DNA from: CAVQFO01 sp963711725 | GTDB lineage: Bacteria; Pseudomonadota; Gammaproteobacteria; Nitrococcales; Aquisalimonadaceae | Length of the DNA: 64,000 nucleotides | Direction: 5' to 3' | NCBI GenBank assembly: GCA_963711725.1 | Contig: CAVQFO010000020.1 | Span: forward strand, 124,001 to 188,000 | In this document: piece after piece, positions 10,502-20,095 of the stretch | Numbering within the stretch: the stretch's first letter is position 1 | Layout: each line of letters starts with the position of its first letter | The notes under the pieces: generated by a model | Database searches by the model: none | The model's input: the letters and a program-made list of their open reading frames with translations, nothing else | Told to the model about the DNA's origin: nothing | Translations under genes and position numbers: made by a program

Positions 10502-13309
10502 ATGATGGGACCACGGTGCAAAACCAAGTCGAATGGGCGCCTCGCGGTTCGCGGTGTGGGGCTGATGTTGCTGGTCTTGGCGCTTGCGCTCGCCGGTTGT
10601 GGCGATCACAAGACTGCGGCGGATCATGTGGAAAGCGCCAAGCAATATGCCGCCAAGGGCGACGTCAACTCCGGGATCATCGAACTCAAAAACGCACTCC
10701 AGGAAAAGCCTGACGATGGCGCCGCGCGAAAGCTTCTCGGAGAGCTGTACCTGAAGGCCGGCAATTCGGCAGGGGCCCTCAAGGAGCTCCAGCGTGCTCA
10801 GTCTCTCGGGATCTCGCAGGATGAAATCAGACACCCGCTCGCCGAGGCGTTGCTGATAAATGGCAAACCTGAAGAGGCTCTGAAAGTGGTCGATGAGGGC
10901 CAACCCAAGCCCGAGTCGGAGCTGCTGACTCTCAAGGCGCGGATTGAACTGGCGCTCGGCCACTCTGGTTCGGCCTGCAAGCTTTTTGATCAGGCCCGGA
11001 CACTGGATCCGAAATTCATTGCGGCGCACGTTGGGTACGCTGGCTGCGCGGCTCGCGCGGGTGATCTCGAGACCGCGCGTAGGAGACTCAAGGCAGCATT
11101 CGCGGTCGAACCGGACAGTCCGGAAGCTTGGACGTTGCTCGCCAATATCGACGAGGCCGCTGGGGAGAAAAAAACGGCCGAAGCGGACTACACCAGGGCG
11201 TTGAAGGCCAAGCCCGACGGCTTGAGGCCACTGCTGGGCCGCGCCAATCTTCGCCTCGCACTGAACGATCTGGACGGTGCGGCCGCGGATATCACACAGG
11301 CCGGCAAGCTGGCTCCGCATTTCTATCTGACCCGGCAACTTCAGGGTATGCTGGCTTTCAGGCAAGGTCGATACGATGATGCGGCCCCCGAGTTTCAGGA
11401 AGTTCGCAACTTGGCACCCGGCTATGCTCCGGCAATGCTCTGGCTGGGAATGACCCAATACGAGCAGGGCAATTACCAGTTGGCGCGGGACCAACTCAAC
11501 GACTATCTGCGACGCGTTCCGGATTCCGATCCGGCCCGAATGATGCTGATCTCCGTGGATGCCAAGCTGGGCGGGTCCAAGCAGGTTCTCGAAGGCCTGA
11601 AGGCGCTGGGGGACGAGCCAACGAAGAACCCGAGACTGCTCGCCATGCTCGGCGAGGCCTCGCTTCGGTCCGGAGATCCCCGTCTGGGCCTGTCCTACAT
11701 GACCAGTGCCGCCCGGGCGGATCCGGAGAACGACTCCATTCATCTCGCCCTGGCGTCCGCGCTGATGCAATCAGGGGATGTCGATCAGGCCGTCAAGGAA
11801 CTGGAGCTGACGAGCAAGAGAAACGCCAAGGATATCCGGGCGGACGTGGCACTGGTGAAGCTCCAGATGAACCAGGGCAAGTTCGGCGAGGCACTCAAGG
11901 CCGTGGACGCGCTCGCGAAGAAGCTCCCAGCCGACAGCCCCGTCCCCAACCTCCTCAGAGGCATGGTGCATTTCAACCAGCATGATCGCAACGGCGCGCG
12001 CGATGCCTTCCGAGACGTGCTCAAATCGGATCCCGGCAACCCGACTGCCAGCCAGGGCCTCGCGCTGCTCGCGATACAGGTCGACGACTGGGCCGGCGCT
12101 CGCAAGTACTACGAAGCGGTACTGGACAAGCACGAAGACAATGCGACGGCGCTGGTCGGGCTGGGCGGCATTGCTCTCCACAACGGTGACAGGAAGAAGG
12201 CGCGGGATTACCTGGAGCACGCGGTAAGGGCGAGCCCGAAATCGTTGCGCCCGGTACTGGCACTTGCACGGCTCGAGCTCACGAGCGGCCAGCCTCAAAG
12301 GGTATTGGACGTGACCGGTTCCGCGCTGGACGCGCACCCGGGTGACGCGGCTTTGCTGCAGCTTCGGGCTGCCGCCTTTGCCGCCCAGCGCGATTGGGTC
12401 AAAGCGGGCAACGCCATCGAGCAGATTGTCAAGGCAATGCCGAATTCGGCCGCCGCTCGTTTCCGGCTTGGCAGGGCCCGGCAGCTCGCCGGCGATCAGG
12501 AGGCGGCACGGGCCGCCTACGAAAAAGCCCTCCAGCTCAATCCGAAGCTGAGTGGGGCGGCGGTGCAACTGGCGCAGATCGACATGTCGGACAAGCGTTA
12601 CAGCGATGCCGAGCGTCGCGCGAAGTCACTTATCAAGGCGGCGCCCGATCAGCCCGACGGCTATATTCTTCATGCGCAAGTCCTGGCGAAGGAGAACAAG
12701 ATCAGTGATGCGGACCAGGTGCTTGAAGCCGCACGGAAGCGTCTGCCGGACTCGGCGCCGCTACAGTATGCTTCCGCTCGGCTAATGCTCGCCCAGCAGA
12801 GGCCTAAAGAATCTCTGCGGGTTCTCAATCAATGGCTTGAGAAGCACCCGAATGACGTCACGGCCCTCACGATGGTGGGGACGCAGTCGGCCATGATCGG
12901 AGATGACGCGGGCGCAGCGAGGGCATATCGTAAGGTGTTGAAAAATCGACCCGATGATCCGGTCGCCCTCAATAACCTCGCGCTGCTCGTGTCCGACAAG
13001 GACCAAGCGATTAAGTATGCCCGGCAGGCTCACCAGCTCCAGCCGGGGAACCCGGGAATCGCAGACACTCTGGGCTGGCTGCTCGTCCAGCAGGGGCAGG
13101 TAAAGGAAGGGTTGCCGCTCGTGCGCCAGGCCCATGAAAAGGCGGCTCAGATCCCGGCGATTCAGTACCATTATGCTGTTGCGCTTGCGCGTAGTGGCGA
13201 CAGAGATAACGCACGGAATGTATTGCAGGCGCTGCTCGATCGGAATGTGCGGTTCAAGGAGGCGGACGAAGCCCGGAAATTGCTCGATTCCTTAGGAGGT
13301 AAGCAATGA
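10502..13309 (+). CDS. prsT: PEP-CTERM system TPR-repeat lipoprotein PrsT
   Basis: A 935-residue protein with a lipoprotein signal (LALALAGC, lipidated Cys33). Essentially the whole remainder is tandem 34-residue tetratricopeptide repeats: the pattern A..LG..Y...G....A...F...L...P recurs more than twenty times. Length and architecture fit PrsT. It is likely an envelope-anchored scaffold for polysaccharide or PEP-CTERM assembly, though no biochemical role is established. Two adjacent ATGs (10502, 10505) are possible. It follows prsR after a 129-base gap and precedes the export lipoprotein. Confidence 0.94.
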   Translation: MMGPRCKTKSNGRLAVRGVGLMLLVLALALAGCGDHKTAADHVESAKQYAAKGDVNSGIIELKNALQEKPDDGAARKLLGELYLKAGNSAGALKELQRAQSLGISQDEIRHPLAEALLINGKPEEALKVVDEGQPKPESELLTLKARIELALGHSGSACKLFDQARTLDPKFIAAHVGYAGCAARAGDLETARRRLKAAFAVEPDSPEAWTLLANIDEAAGEKKTAEADYTRALKAKPDGLRPLLGRANLRLALNDLDGAAADITQAGKLAPHFYLTRQLQGMLAFRQGRYDDAAPEFQEVRNLAPGYAPAMLWLGMTQYEQGNYQLARDQLNDYLRRVPDSDPARMMLISVDAKLGGSKQVLEGLKALGDEPTKNPRLLAMLGEASLRSGDPRLGLSYMTSAARADPENDSIHLALASALMQSGDVDQAVKELELTSKRNAKDIRADVALVKLQMNQGKFGEALKAVDALAKKLPADSPVPNLLRGMVHFNQHDRNGARDAFRDVLKSDPGNPTASQGLALLAIQVDDWAGARKYYEAVLDKHEDNATALVGLGGIALHNGDRKKARDYLEHAVRASPKSLRPVLALARLELTSGQPQRVLDVTGSALDAHPGDAALLQLRAAAFAAQRDWVKAGNAIEQIVKAMPNSAAARFRLGRARQLAGDQEAARAAYEKALQLNPKLSGAAVQLAQIDMSDKRYSDAERRAKSLIKAAPDQPDGYILHAQVLAKENKISDADQVLEAARKRLPDSAPLQYASARLMLAQQRPKESLRVLNQWLEKHPNDVTALTMVGTQSAMIGDDAGAARAYRKVLKNRPDDPVALNNLALLVSDKDQAIKYARQAHQLQPGNPGIADTLGWLLVQQGQVKEGLPLVRQAHEKAAQIPAIQYHYAVALARSGDRDNARNVLQALLDRNVRFKEADEARKLLDSLGGKQ

Positions 13310-13402
13310 CGGGTCTCCGCTGCGGGAGAGGCATTAGTGGCAGATCGGGCGGCCGTGTGAGGCTGGCCGGGCGTTGGTTAAACGTTGTCAGGGGGAAGTG
13401 AC

Positions 13403-14026
13403 GTGATCGTTGGCAAGAAAAGACTTTGCATTCACGGGGTGCTGATCGCCGTGGCACTGGTGGTTCTGACCGGCTGCAGCACGTATCCGGAAGCGCCGAC
13501 CCATTTGCGGTCCGATTTCCGGAATCAGTACGTCATCGGCCCGGGTGATTCGCTGGATGTAGTGGTCTGGGGCAATCCGGACCTATCGAGCGCGGTGGTC
13601 GTGGCGCCGGATGGCACCATAACCACGCCACTGGTCGAGGACGTGCCGGTATCGGGGAAGACGAACGCGCAGGTCGCGCGGGAGATAGAGAAGAACCTTA
13701 AGAAATACGTTAAATCTCCAGTAGTCACGGTGCTGCTCACCGGGTTCGTGGGCACCTACGACCGACAAATCCGCGTCATCGGCGAGGCGACGAAGCCACA
13801 GACGCTCCAATACCGGAAAGGGATGACTGTCATGGACGTCATGATCGCAGTGGGCGGATTAACGGACTATGCGTCGGGCAACAGCGCTGTCCTGGTTCGC
13901 CATGTGGACGGCAAGATGAAGCAGTACAACGTGCGTCTGGATGATCTGCTGCGCGACGGCGACATCAGTGCCAATGTTGCCATCGCGCCCGGCGACGTGC
14001 TCATTATTCCCGAGTCCTTTTTCTGA
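13403..14026 (+). CDS. XrtA-type polysaccharide export lipoprotein (Wza-like)
   Basis: A 207-residue outer-membrane polysaccharide export protein. It has a lipoprotein signal with lipobox LTGC (Cys25), a polysaccharide export domain beginning YVIGPGDSLDVVVWG and a SLBB-like beta-grasp segment (IRVIGEATKPQTLQYRKGMT), and it ends with the usual APGDVLIIPESFF. GTG 13403 was chosen because GGGGGA lies six bases upstream; an in-frame TTG at 13385 is the alternative. Its size is small compared with Wza (about 380 residues), as usual for exosortase-type loci. It should act with the chain-length protein and the outer-membrane barrel downstream. Confidence 0.93.
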   Translation: MIVGKKRLCIHGVLIAVALVVLTGCSTYPEAPTHLRSDFRNQYVIGPGDSLDVVVWGNPDLSSAVVVAPDGTITTPLVEDVPVSGKTNAQVAREIEKNLKKYVKSPVVTVLLTGFVGTYDRQIRVIGEATKPQTLQYRKGMTVMDVMIAVGGLTDYASGNSAVLVRHVDGKMKQYNVRLDDLLRDGDISANVAIAPGDVLIIPESFF

Positions 14027-14086
14027 CGCGAGTCTCAGGATGTTTTCAGCAAGAAAGTTTCGCTGGAAGGTAGCGGAGGCAAAGCA

Positions 14087-15638
14087 ATGGATGAATTGAT
14101 CGCTCAGGGCTTGGCGTATATGCGCGCCACCTGGCGCAGGCGCTGGTATGCGTTGTTGATCGCATGGGTGATCGCGATCGTTGGATGGGGCTGGGTCTAC
14201 AGCCTGCCCAACGTCTACAAGGCGTCCGCGCGTGTTTACGTGGATACCAAGTCATTGCTGGATCCCCTGCTTCGGGGCCTGACCGTCGAGCCGAATGTGG
14301 AGCAGCGCGTGGACATGGTGACGCGCACGCTCCTGAGCCGTCCGAATCTTCAGGAGGTCGCAAGGCGCAGCGACCTGGATCTCTCGGCCAAGACGCCGGC
14401 GAAAATGCAAGCGCTCGTGGACGACCTGGGCAAGAGTATATCCTTGCAGGGCGGAAACCGGGACAACATCTATACGATTTCCTATGAGTACAAGAAGCCC
14501 GCCGTTGCCCGGAAGGTGGTGCAGTCGCTGCTGAACATTTTCATGGAAACCAGCGTCGGCGGAACCCGGGAGGACATCGACTCCTCTCAGCAGTTCATCG
14601 ACAAGCAGCTGCAGGCCTACAAGCAGAAGCTGGATGCCCAGGAAGAAAAGATCAAGAATTTCAAGCAGAACAACTACGGACTGCTTCCCGGTCAGGGAGG
14701 CGACTACTTCGACCGGCTTCAGCAGGCCAAGTCGGATCTCGACCAAGCCCGGTTACAGCTCAAGGAGGCGGAAAATCGGAAGTCCGTGCTCGAGGCGCGA
14801 CTCAACGGCAAGCAGCCGGTGCTTCTTGGGTCGCCGAATTCGTCGTCCTCACAAAGCGATTCCACCGGCGAGCTGCGATGCCCGAATTGCCAAGCTGCAA
14901 GCGCAACTGGACCAATTGCGCATGCGCTATACGGACAATCACCCGGACGTGAAATCAACGCAGCGTATGATCGCCGATCTCAAGAAACAGCGCGCCGCCC
15001 AGCAGAAGGCCATGGGTGTTGGCGACAATCTTGGGCAGTCCGCCGATGCCTTCCGGGAGCAGTTGAGCGTATCCGTTGCCCAGGCGGAAAGCGACGTGGC
15101 TTCGCTCAATGCCCGCGTATCCGCCTATGAGCAGCGCTACAAGGATTTGAAGGCGCAAGTGGACGAGATCCCCGCCATCGAACAGAGGTACAAGGCGCTC
15201 ACGCGGGACCAGGCAATTCTCAAGAAGAACTACGAGGAACTGCTGTCGAGACGCGACAAGGCCCAGATGTCCAGCAGTGTCCAGGCGGAAACGAAACCGA
15301 TCGATTTCCGCGTCGTCGACCCGCCGTTTGTTCCCACGAAACCGTCCGGGCCGAACCGTGTGCTCCTGGCGACCGGCGTGCTGCTGGCAGCCTTGGCGGC
15401 GGGGCTCGGCGTGGCATTCCTGCTCGGGCAGCTCCGCCGGGTCGTGGACAGCCGCCAGATGCTGGCCGCCTTGAGCCGCCGGCCTTTCCTGGGGACGGTT
15501 TCGATGCATGAGTCCGCTCAGCAGGTCCGCAGACGCCGAATGAAGCTGGCGACGTTCGCCGTATCCGCGGCCGCGCTATTCGCGGTCTACGGAGTGATCG
15601 CGGGATATTACTTGCAGCAAGCACTGACAGCGGCGTGA
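14087..15638 (+). pseudogene. XrtA-type chain-length determinant (Wzz/BcsC-like PCP), frameshifted
   Basis: Start ATG with GGAGG seven bases upstream. The first frame carries the N-terminal transmembrane helix (WYALLIAWVIAIVGW) and the Wzz domain (YKASARVYVDTKSLLDP) plus coiled coil to about residue 263. Around 14871-14877 the frame breaks: expected continuation DARIAKLQAQLDQL is one base out of phase and goes on in the second frame through the long coiled coil, the PxxP-like VVDPPFVPTKPSGPN segment and two C-terminal helices to the stop at 15638. Deleting one base in that short stretch restores a protein of about 516 residues, the normal family size. The gene normally sets polymer length together with the next gene's kinase; if the mutation is real, export should be impaired. 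A sequencing error is at least as likely. Confidence 0.9.
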
Positions 15639-15650
15639 TTGGGGGTTGAT

Positions 15651-16538
15651 GTGGATACCATAGAAAAGGCACTGCGAAAGTCCGGGGAGCCCGGTTCCGG
15701 TTGGCCGCGCGGCGAGCGAGAACGGGACGGCACGCCGCAGCAGGACCCGGCGAACGCGGAGGCGCCCCAGGAAACCACGCCCCCGGGGTCGGCGCCGTCC
15801 AGCGACAGATACCAGGAGCTCACCGAAGAGCGGCTGCGTCGCAACGGCTTCCTGAGCCGGCAGGACGAGCGCAGCCAGCTCGCGGAGGAATTCAGGATCA
15901 TCAAGCGACCGATCCTGGAAAACGCATTCGGTCCGCCTTCGCGACTGATTCCCCACGGCAATCTGGTGATGGTGACGAGCGCGGCGCCCAGCGAAGGCAA
16001 GACCTATTGCTCCGTCAACTTGGCTTTGAGCATTGCGCGGGAGGTCAACCGCACGGTCCTTCTGGTCGATGCCGACGTGGCCCGCCCGGCCCTGCCCAGG
16101 GCACTCGGTCTGGGTTCCCGCCTGGGCTTGCTGGATGTGCTGCTCGATCAGCGTGTCTCGCTCCCGGATGTGCTGATCCGGACGAACATCCCCAATTTGG
16201 CCGTGCTGCCCTCGGGGGGAAGCCACCGGCTGTCAACCGAGTTGCTGGCCAGCGAAGGCATGGCTCGTCTGGTTGTGGAAATGTCCGAGCGATATCGGGA
16301 CCGCATCATCGTGTTCGATTCGCCACCGTTGCTGGCCACGAGCGAGGCCAGCGTTCTGGCGTCGCATATGGGGCAGGTGCTTCTGGTCGTGGAGTCCGGC
16401 CGAACCCCGGCGGCGGCGGTGGGCCGCGCGCTTGAGAAACTGGAACCCTGCGAGGTAGTGCTGACCGTGTTGAACAAGGCGCGGGGTGGTCCGAGTTCAG
16501 AATATGGATATCCGTATTATGGCGGTTATGGTTCGTGA
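15651..16538 (+). CDS. XrtA-associated cytoplasmic tyrosine autokinase (BY-kinase)
   Basis: A 295-residue BY-kinase. Walker A is SAAPSEGKT, Walker A' TVLLVDADVARP and Walker B RIIVFDSPPLL, and the C-terminal Tyr cluster EYGYPYYGGYGS provides autophosphorylation sites. GTG 15651 is preceded by GGGGG; a TTG at 15639 is less likely. It lacks its own membrane segments and should pair with the chain-length protein encoded just upstream. Its tail overlaps the next gene's start. It is probably required for cycling of polymerisation and export. Confidence 0.93.
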   Translation: MDTIEKALRKSGEPGSGWPRGERERDGTPQQDPANAEAPQETTPPGSAPSSDRYQELTEERLRRNGFLSRQDERSQLAEEFRIIKRPILENAFGPPSRLIPHGNLVMVTSAAPSEGKTYCSVNLALSIAREVNRTVLLVDADVARPALPRALGLGSRLGLLDVLLDQRVSLPDVLIRTNIPNLAVLPSGGSHRLSTELLASEGMARLVVEMSERYRDRIIVFDSPPLLATSEASVLASHMGQVLLVVESGRTPAAAVGRALEKLEPCEVVLTVLNKARGGPSSEYGYPYYGGYGS

Positions 16539-17991
16539 CCCGGGGCGGGAGACCGCTCAGTGTCTGTCGCTGGCAATTACCTTCTGCGGTGGTGCGATAT
16601 TCCTGTTGGCGGGGACCAGCGCGTTTGCGCAGGTGACGGTAACGCCGCGTGTGGCGATGAGCGAAACCTACTCCGACAACGTGCATCTCGAACCGGACGC
16701 CACCAAGCAGGCCGACTGGATAACCAGCCTTTCGCCGGGTGTCGATCTCGTGCAGGAGAGCGCTCGTTCCAGCCTGGATTTGTCCTATACCCTGCAAACC
16801 AATTTCTACGCAAGGAACAGCAACAGCTCGAGGGTCTACCATTACCTCCGGGCCAACGGCGAGCTGGTCGCGATCAAGAACCATCTGTTCATCGATGCCT
16901 CCGCGAACCGCACTCAACAGGCAACCACGCTTGCAGGGCCGCTTGGGATCGACAACAGCACCTCGACGGGAAACGTCACCAACGTCACAACGGCGTCGGT
17001 GAGCCCTTATCTTAAGTTCAACCTGGGGACGCTTGCCGACTCCGTGGTGCGCGTCTCCCATGACCGCGTCTATTACGACCAGGGGCAGGCCGACAGCCAT
17101 TCCAACAGTGCCAGTCTCGACTTGAACAGCGGCCCGGCGTTCCGGCGGCTCTTCTGGAATGCCCGCGGCTACTATCAGGACATTCGTTCGAGCGGGCCGG
17201 ACAAGGGCAAGACGTCCCGAGGGGCGCTGACAGTTGGATACCATCTCAGCTACAGCCTGGCGCCCTTCGTCACGGGCGGCTACGAAAACTACAACTACAC
17301 GACCACCCGCAGCACCACCGAAGGGCCGTTCTGGGAGGCGGGCTTTCGCTGGACGCCGTCGCCGAGGACGTCGTTCGAAGCGGCGTACGGGCATCGCTTC
17401 TACGGGCGCAACTACAGGCTGGACTTCAAATACCGCCGGCGTCTGAGCCTCTGGCACGTCTCGTATAACGAATCGCTGACGTCCGCGCGGCAACTGCTGC
17501 TCACCAATGCCGGCCAACTGCCCGTGTATGATCCGAGCTGCCCGCCGAGTCAGAGCGGTTGTCAGCCGGCTGAGATTATCAATCTGTATGACCAGCAAGT
17601 GGTCAACACTTTCTACCTCAACAAGGAGTGGCGGGGTGACGTTACGCTGGACGTGACTCGGCGCAGCTCGCTCACGTTCGGCGTGTTCCGGTTGAAGCGG
17701 ACCCTCGAGCTAAACGGCACCGAAGAGACGCGCTACGGGGGTACCGCCAACTGGCGTTGGGAATTGAGTCGGCGTTCGCGCTTCAAGCTTTCGGGCGCTT
17801 GGTCGCGCAACGAATTCGGGCAGCCGCGTCGCCAAGATAAGCTTTGGAGCGTCGTGGCGGTCTATGGACACGATCTCGGCAGAAACGCCGACGCTTCCCT
17901 GACTTATCGCCACCAGAGCCGATTGTCCAACCAGGCGCTCGCCCAATATGATGAAAATGCCGTAATCGCCAGCGTTTCGATGCGGTTCTGA
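16504..17991 (+). CDS. XrtA/PEP-CTERM-associated outer membrane beta-barrel protein
   Basis: About 495 residues: a signal peptide (hydrophobic CLSLAITFCGGAIFLLAG, cleavage after AFA-Q), then alternating amphipathic strands with many aromatic residues and a terminal Phe (VIASVSMRF), the hallmark of an outer-membrane beta-barrel. It belongs to the group next to the XrtA-type kinase and is probably the outer-membrane polymer pore or an accessory to it. The start is uncertain: in-frame ATGs at 16504, 16519 and 16528 all overlap the kinase gene and none has a strong ribosome-binding site. An internal two-Cys segment (SCPPSQSGCQP) may form a disulfide in a surface loop. Confidence 0.85.
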   Translation: MDIRIMAVMVRDPGRETAQCLSLAITFCGGAIFLLAGTSAFAQVTVTPRVAMSETYSDNVHLEPDATKQADWITSLSPGVDLVQESARSSLDLSYTLQTNFYARNSNSSRVYHYLRANGELVAIKNHLFIDASANRTQQATTLAGPLGIDNSTSTGNVTNVTTASVSPYLKFNLGTLADSVVRVSHDRVYYDQGQADSHSNSASLDLNSGPAFRRLFWNARGYYQDIRSSGPDKGKTSRGALTVGYHLSYSLAPFVTGGYENYNYTTTRSTTEGPFWEAGFRWTPSPRTSFEAAYGHRFYGRNYRLDFKYRRRLSLWHVSYNESLTSARQLLLTNAGQLPVYDPSCPPSQSGCQPAEIINLYDQQVVNTFYLNKEWRGDVTLDVTRRSSLTFGVFRLKRTLELNGTEETRYGGTANWRWELSRRSRFKLSGAWSRNEFGQPRRQDKLWSVVAVYGHDLGRNADASLTYRHQSRLSNQALAQYDENAVIASVSMRF

Positions 17992-18051
17992 CTACGCCTC
18001 CCGGTCGGGGTCGATACCCGCCGCGCGAGGCTGCTCGAAGGATGCCAGGTA

Positions 18052-19209
18052 ATGGAAGGGATGAACGAGCCCCCGAGATTTCGAATCATCTGTGTGGTGG
18101 GTGCCAGACCCAACTTCATGAAAATGGCTCCGCTGATGGCGACCTTCGAGCGCCATCAGGGCGTGCTGGAGCCCTGTCTGGTACATACCGGACAACACTA
18201 TGATGCCCTGATGAACGACGGACACTTCGCCGCCCTGGATCTGCCGCGCCCAGCGGTGAGTCTCGATGTGGGGTCGGCTGGTCACGCGGTTCAGACAGCC
18301 GAAATCATGCGGCGATTCGAGCCGGTGCTGGACGACTTCCGGCCCGATGCGGTTCTGGTTGTGGGGGATGTCAATTCCACACTAGCTTGCGCCCTGGTCG
18401 CGGCCAAGCGGCGGGTGCCGGTTGTCCACGTCGAAGCAGGTTTGCGCAGCTTCGACCGAGGCATGCCCGAGGAGATCAACCGCGTTCTTACGGACCAGAT
18501 CTCCGACCTGCTGTTCACTACCGAAAAGGGCGCGGAGGCGAACCTGGTCCGCGAGGGTATCCCGGCCGAGCGTGTCCGCTTTGTCGGCAACGTCATGATC
18601 GACAGCCTTCGCCGCAATCTCGATCGGGCGGTCCCGGTGTCCGAGACGCTGGAGGCCGCGGGCCTGTCGGACGCTCCCTTCCCGAATGGCTATGGCGTGC
18701 TGACCCTTCATAGGCCGTCCAACGTGGACTCGCCGGAGGTTCTCTCTTCGCTGCTGACCGCTCTGGGGGATGTGGCCGAGGAGCTGCCGCTGGTCTTTCC
18801 CGTGCACCCGCGGACCCGTGCCAGGATCGAGGCATTCGGTTTGGGGTCGCTGCTGTCGGGGAAGCCCTTTATAGATCTGCCGCCGGTGGATTACCTTCAG
18901 ATGCTGGGTCTCATGCGGGGAGCGACAATGGTCCTGACCGACTCCGGGGGCATGCAGGAGGAGACCACCGCCCTGGGGATCCCGTGCCTGACGCTGCGTG
19001 ACTCAACCGAACGACCCATCACCGTGGAGGAGGGGACGAACACCATGGTGGGTTCCGATCCGGAACGGATCCGAACAGTCAGCCGGGAGATTCTGGAGAC
19101 AGGAGGCAAGGCGGGCCGCATCCCTGCATTGTGGGATGGACGCGCGGCCGAGAGGATTGCGGACAACCTGATCGAATGGCTCACCAAAACCGCCCGGAAG
19201 GTGGCGTGA
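18052..19209 (+). CDS. wecB: UDP-N-acetylglucosamine 2-epimerase (non-hydrolysing)
   Basis: A 385-residue WecB/MnaA-type enzyme that interconverts UDP-GlcNAc and UDP-ManNAc. Recognisable motifs are VVGARPNFMKMAPL at the N-terminus, THTGQHYD-like HTGQHYDALM, VVGDVNSTLACAL, HVEAGLRSFDRGMPEEINR, LTLHRPSNVD, FPVHPRTR and LTDSGGMQEETTALGIPCLTLRDSTERP. This indicates N-acetylmannosamine (or a derivative) as a building block or precursor of the exported polysaccharide. It follows the barrel gene by 60 bases and is tightly followed by the deacetylase. Confidence 0.95.
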   Translation: MEGMNEPPRFRIICVVGARPNFMKMAPLMATFERHQGVLEPCLVHTGQHYDALMNDGHFAALDLPRPAVSLDVGSAGHAVQTAEIMRRFEPVLDDFRPDAVLVVGDVNSTLACALVAAKRRVPVVHVEAGLRSFDRGMPEEINRVLTDQISDLLFTTEKGAEANLVREGIPAERVRFVGNVMIDSLRRNLDRAVPVSETLEAAGLSDAPFPNGYGVLTLHRPSNVDSPEVLSSLLTALGDVAEELPLVFPVHPRTRARIEAFGLGSLLSGKPFIDLPPVDYLQMLGLMRGATMVLTDSGGMQEETTALGIPCLTLRDSTERPITVEEGTNTMVGSDPERIRTVSREILETGGKAGRIPALWDGRAAERIADNLIEWLTKTARKVA

Positions 19210-19210
19210 G

Positions 19211-20095
19211 ATGTCGAAGGCCCAGGTATTTCACAGCGGTCAATCGGATTTTTCCGGCTTTAATGCGCTCACGGTGGACGTCGAGGACTATTTCCAGGTT
19301 TCGGCCTTCGCCCCCCTCATTCCGCGGGCAGACTGGAATGCCTGGCAGATCCGGGTCGACCGCAATCTGGCGCGAATCCTCGACCTGTTCGATCGCCACG
19401 GCGCCCGCGCCACGTTCTTCACCTTGGGCTGGGTGGCCGAGCGCTTCCCTGAACTGATTCGGGAAGTCGTCTCACGCGGCCACGAGCTGGCCAGCCATGG
19501 CTACGGCCACCAGCGGGTTGGCGAACTCGGACGCATGGGTTTTCTGGACGACATACGCCGTGCGAAAGATGTGCTGGAGGACGTTGCCGGCGTCGCGGTG
19601 GTGGGGTACCGGGCACCCAGTTTCTCCATCGACAAGGAGACGTCGTGGGCGTATGAGTGTTTGGCCGAGGCGGGATATCGGTACAGCTCCAGCGTCTATC
19701 CCATCCGTCACGATCACTACGGAATGCCCGACGCGCCGCGTTTCCCTTATGCCGTGCCGGAAGACGCCCGGATTACGGAAATGCCGGTCACGACGGTCCG
19801 CGTGCTAGGGCGCTCCCTGCCCGCGGGAGGCGGGGGCTACTTCCGGTTGCTGCCCTACGCGCTGTCGAAGTGGTCGCTGGAACGGGTCAATAGCCGGGAC
19901 GGGCGCCCGTGCATCTTCTATTTCCATCCCTGGGAGATCGACCCGGAGCAGCCGCGGCCCGAGGGTCTGAGTGCGCGTACCCGTTTCCGGCACTACCTGA
20001 ACCTGTATCGCATGGAAGACCGTCTGAATCGGCTGCTGCACGATTTTCGATGGACCCGGCTGGACGAAGTGTTCAAGGAGGAGGCGCATGCCTGA
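19211..20095 (+). CDS. XrtA-system polysaccharide deacetylase
   Basis: A 294-residue NodB-type carbohydrate esterase. The metal and catalytic motifs are LTVDVEDYFQV (first Asp pair), HELASHGYGHQR (two His), RAPSFSI and FYFHPWEIDP. No signal peptide is present, so it should act in the cytoplasm or on lipid-linked intermediates. The sequence pattern is that of the exosortase-associated deacetylases. It starts one base after the wecB stop and its end overlaps the FemAB gene by 8 bp. It likely removes acetyl groups from an N-acetyl sugar of the repeat unit. Confidence 0.92.
   Translation: MSKAQVFHSGQSDFSGFNALTVDVEDYFQVSAFAPLIPRADWNAWQIRVDRNLARILDLFDRHGARATFFTLGWVAERFPELIREVVSRGHELASHGYGHQRVGELGRMGFLDDIRRAKDVLEDVAGVAVVGYRAPSFSIDKETSWAYECLAEAGYRYSSSVYPIRHDHYGMPDAPRFPYAVPEDARITEMPVTTVRVLGRSLPAGGGGYFRLLPYALSKWSLERVNSRDGRPCIFYFHPWEIDPEQPRPEGLSARTRFRHYLNLYRMEDRLNRLLHDFRWTRLDEVFKEEAHA

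Noticed and set aside
10427..11770. Long minus-strand open frame (447 codons) opposite prsT
   Set aside because: It is the complement of a strongly supported TPR lipoprotein gene; codon periodicity and protein motifs belong to the plus strand.
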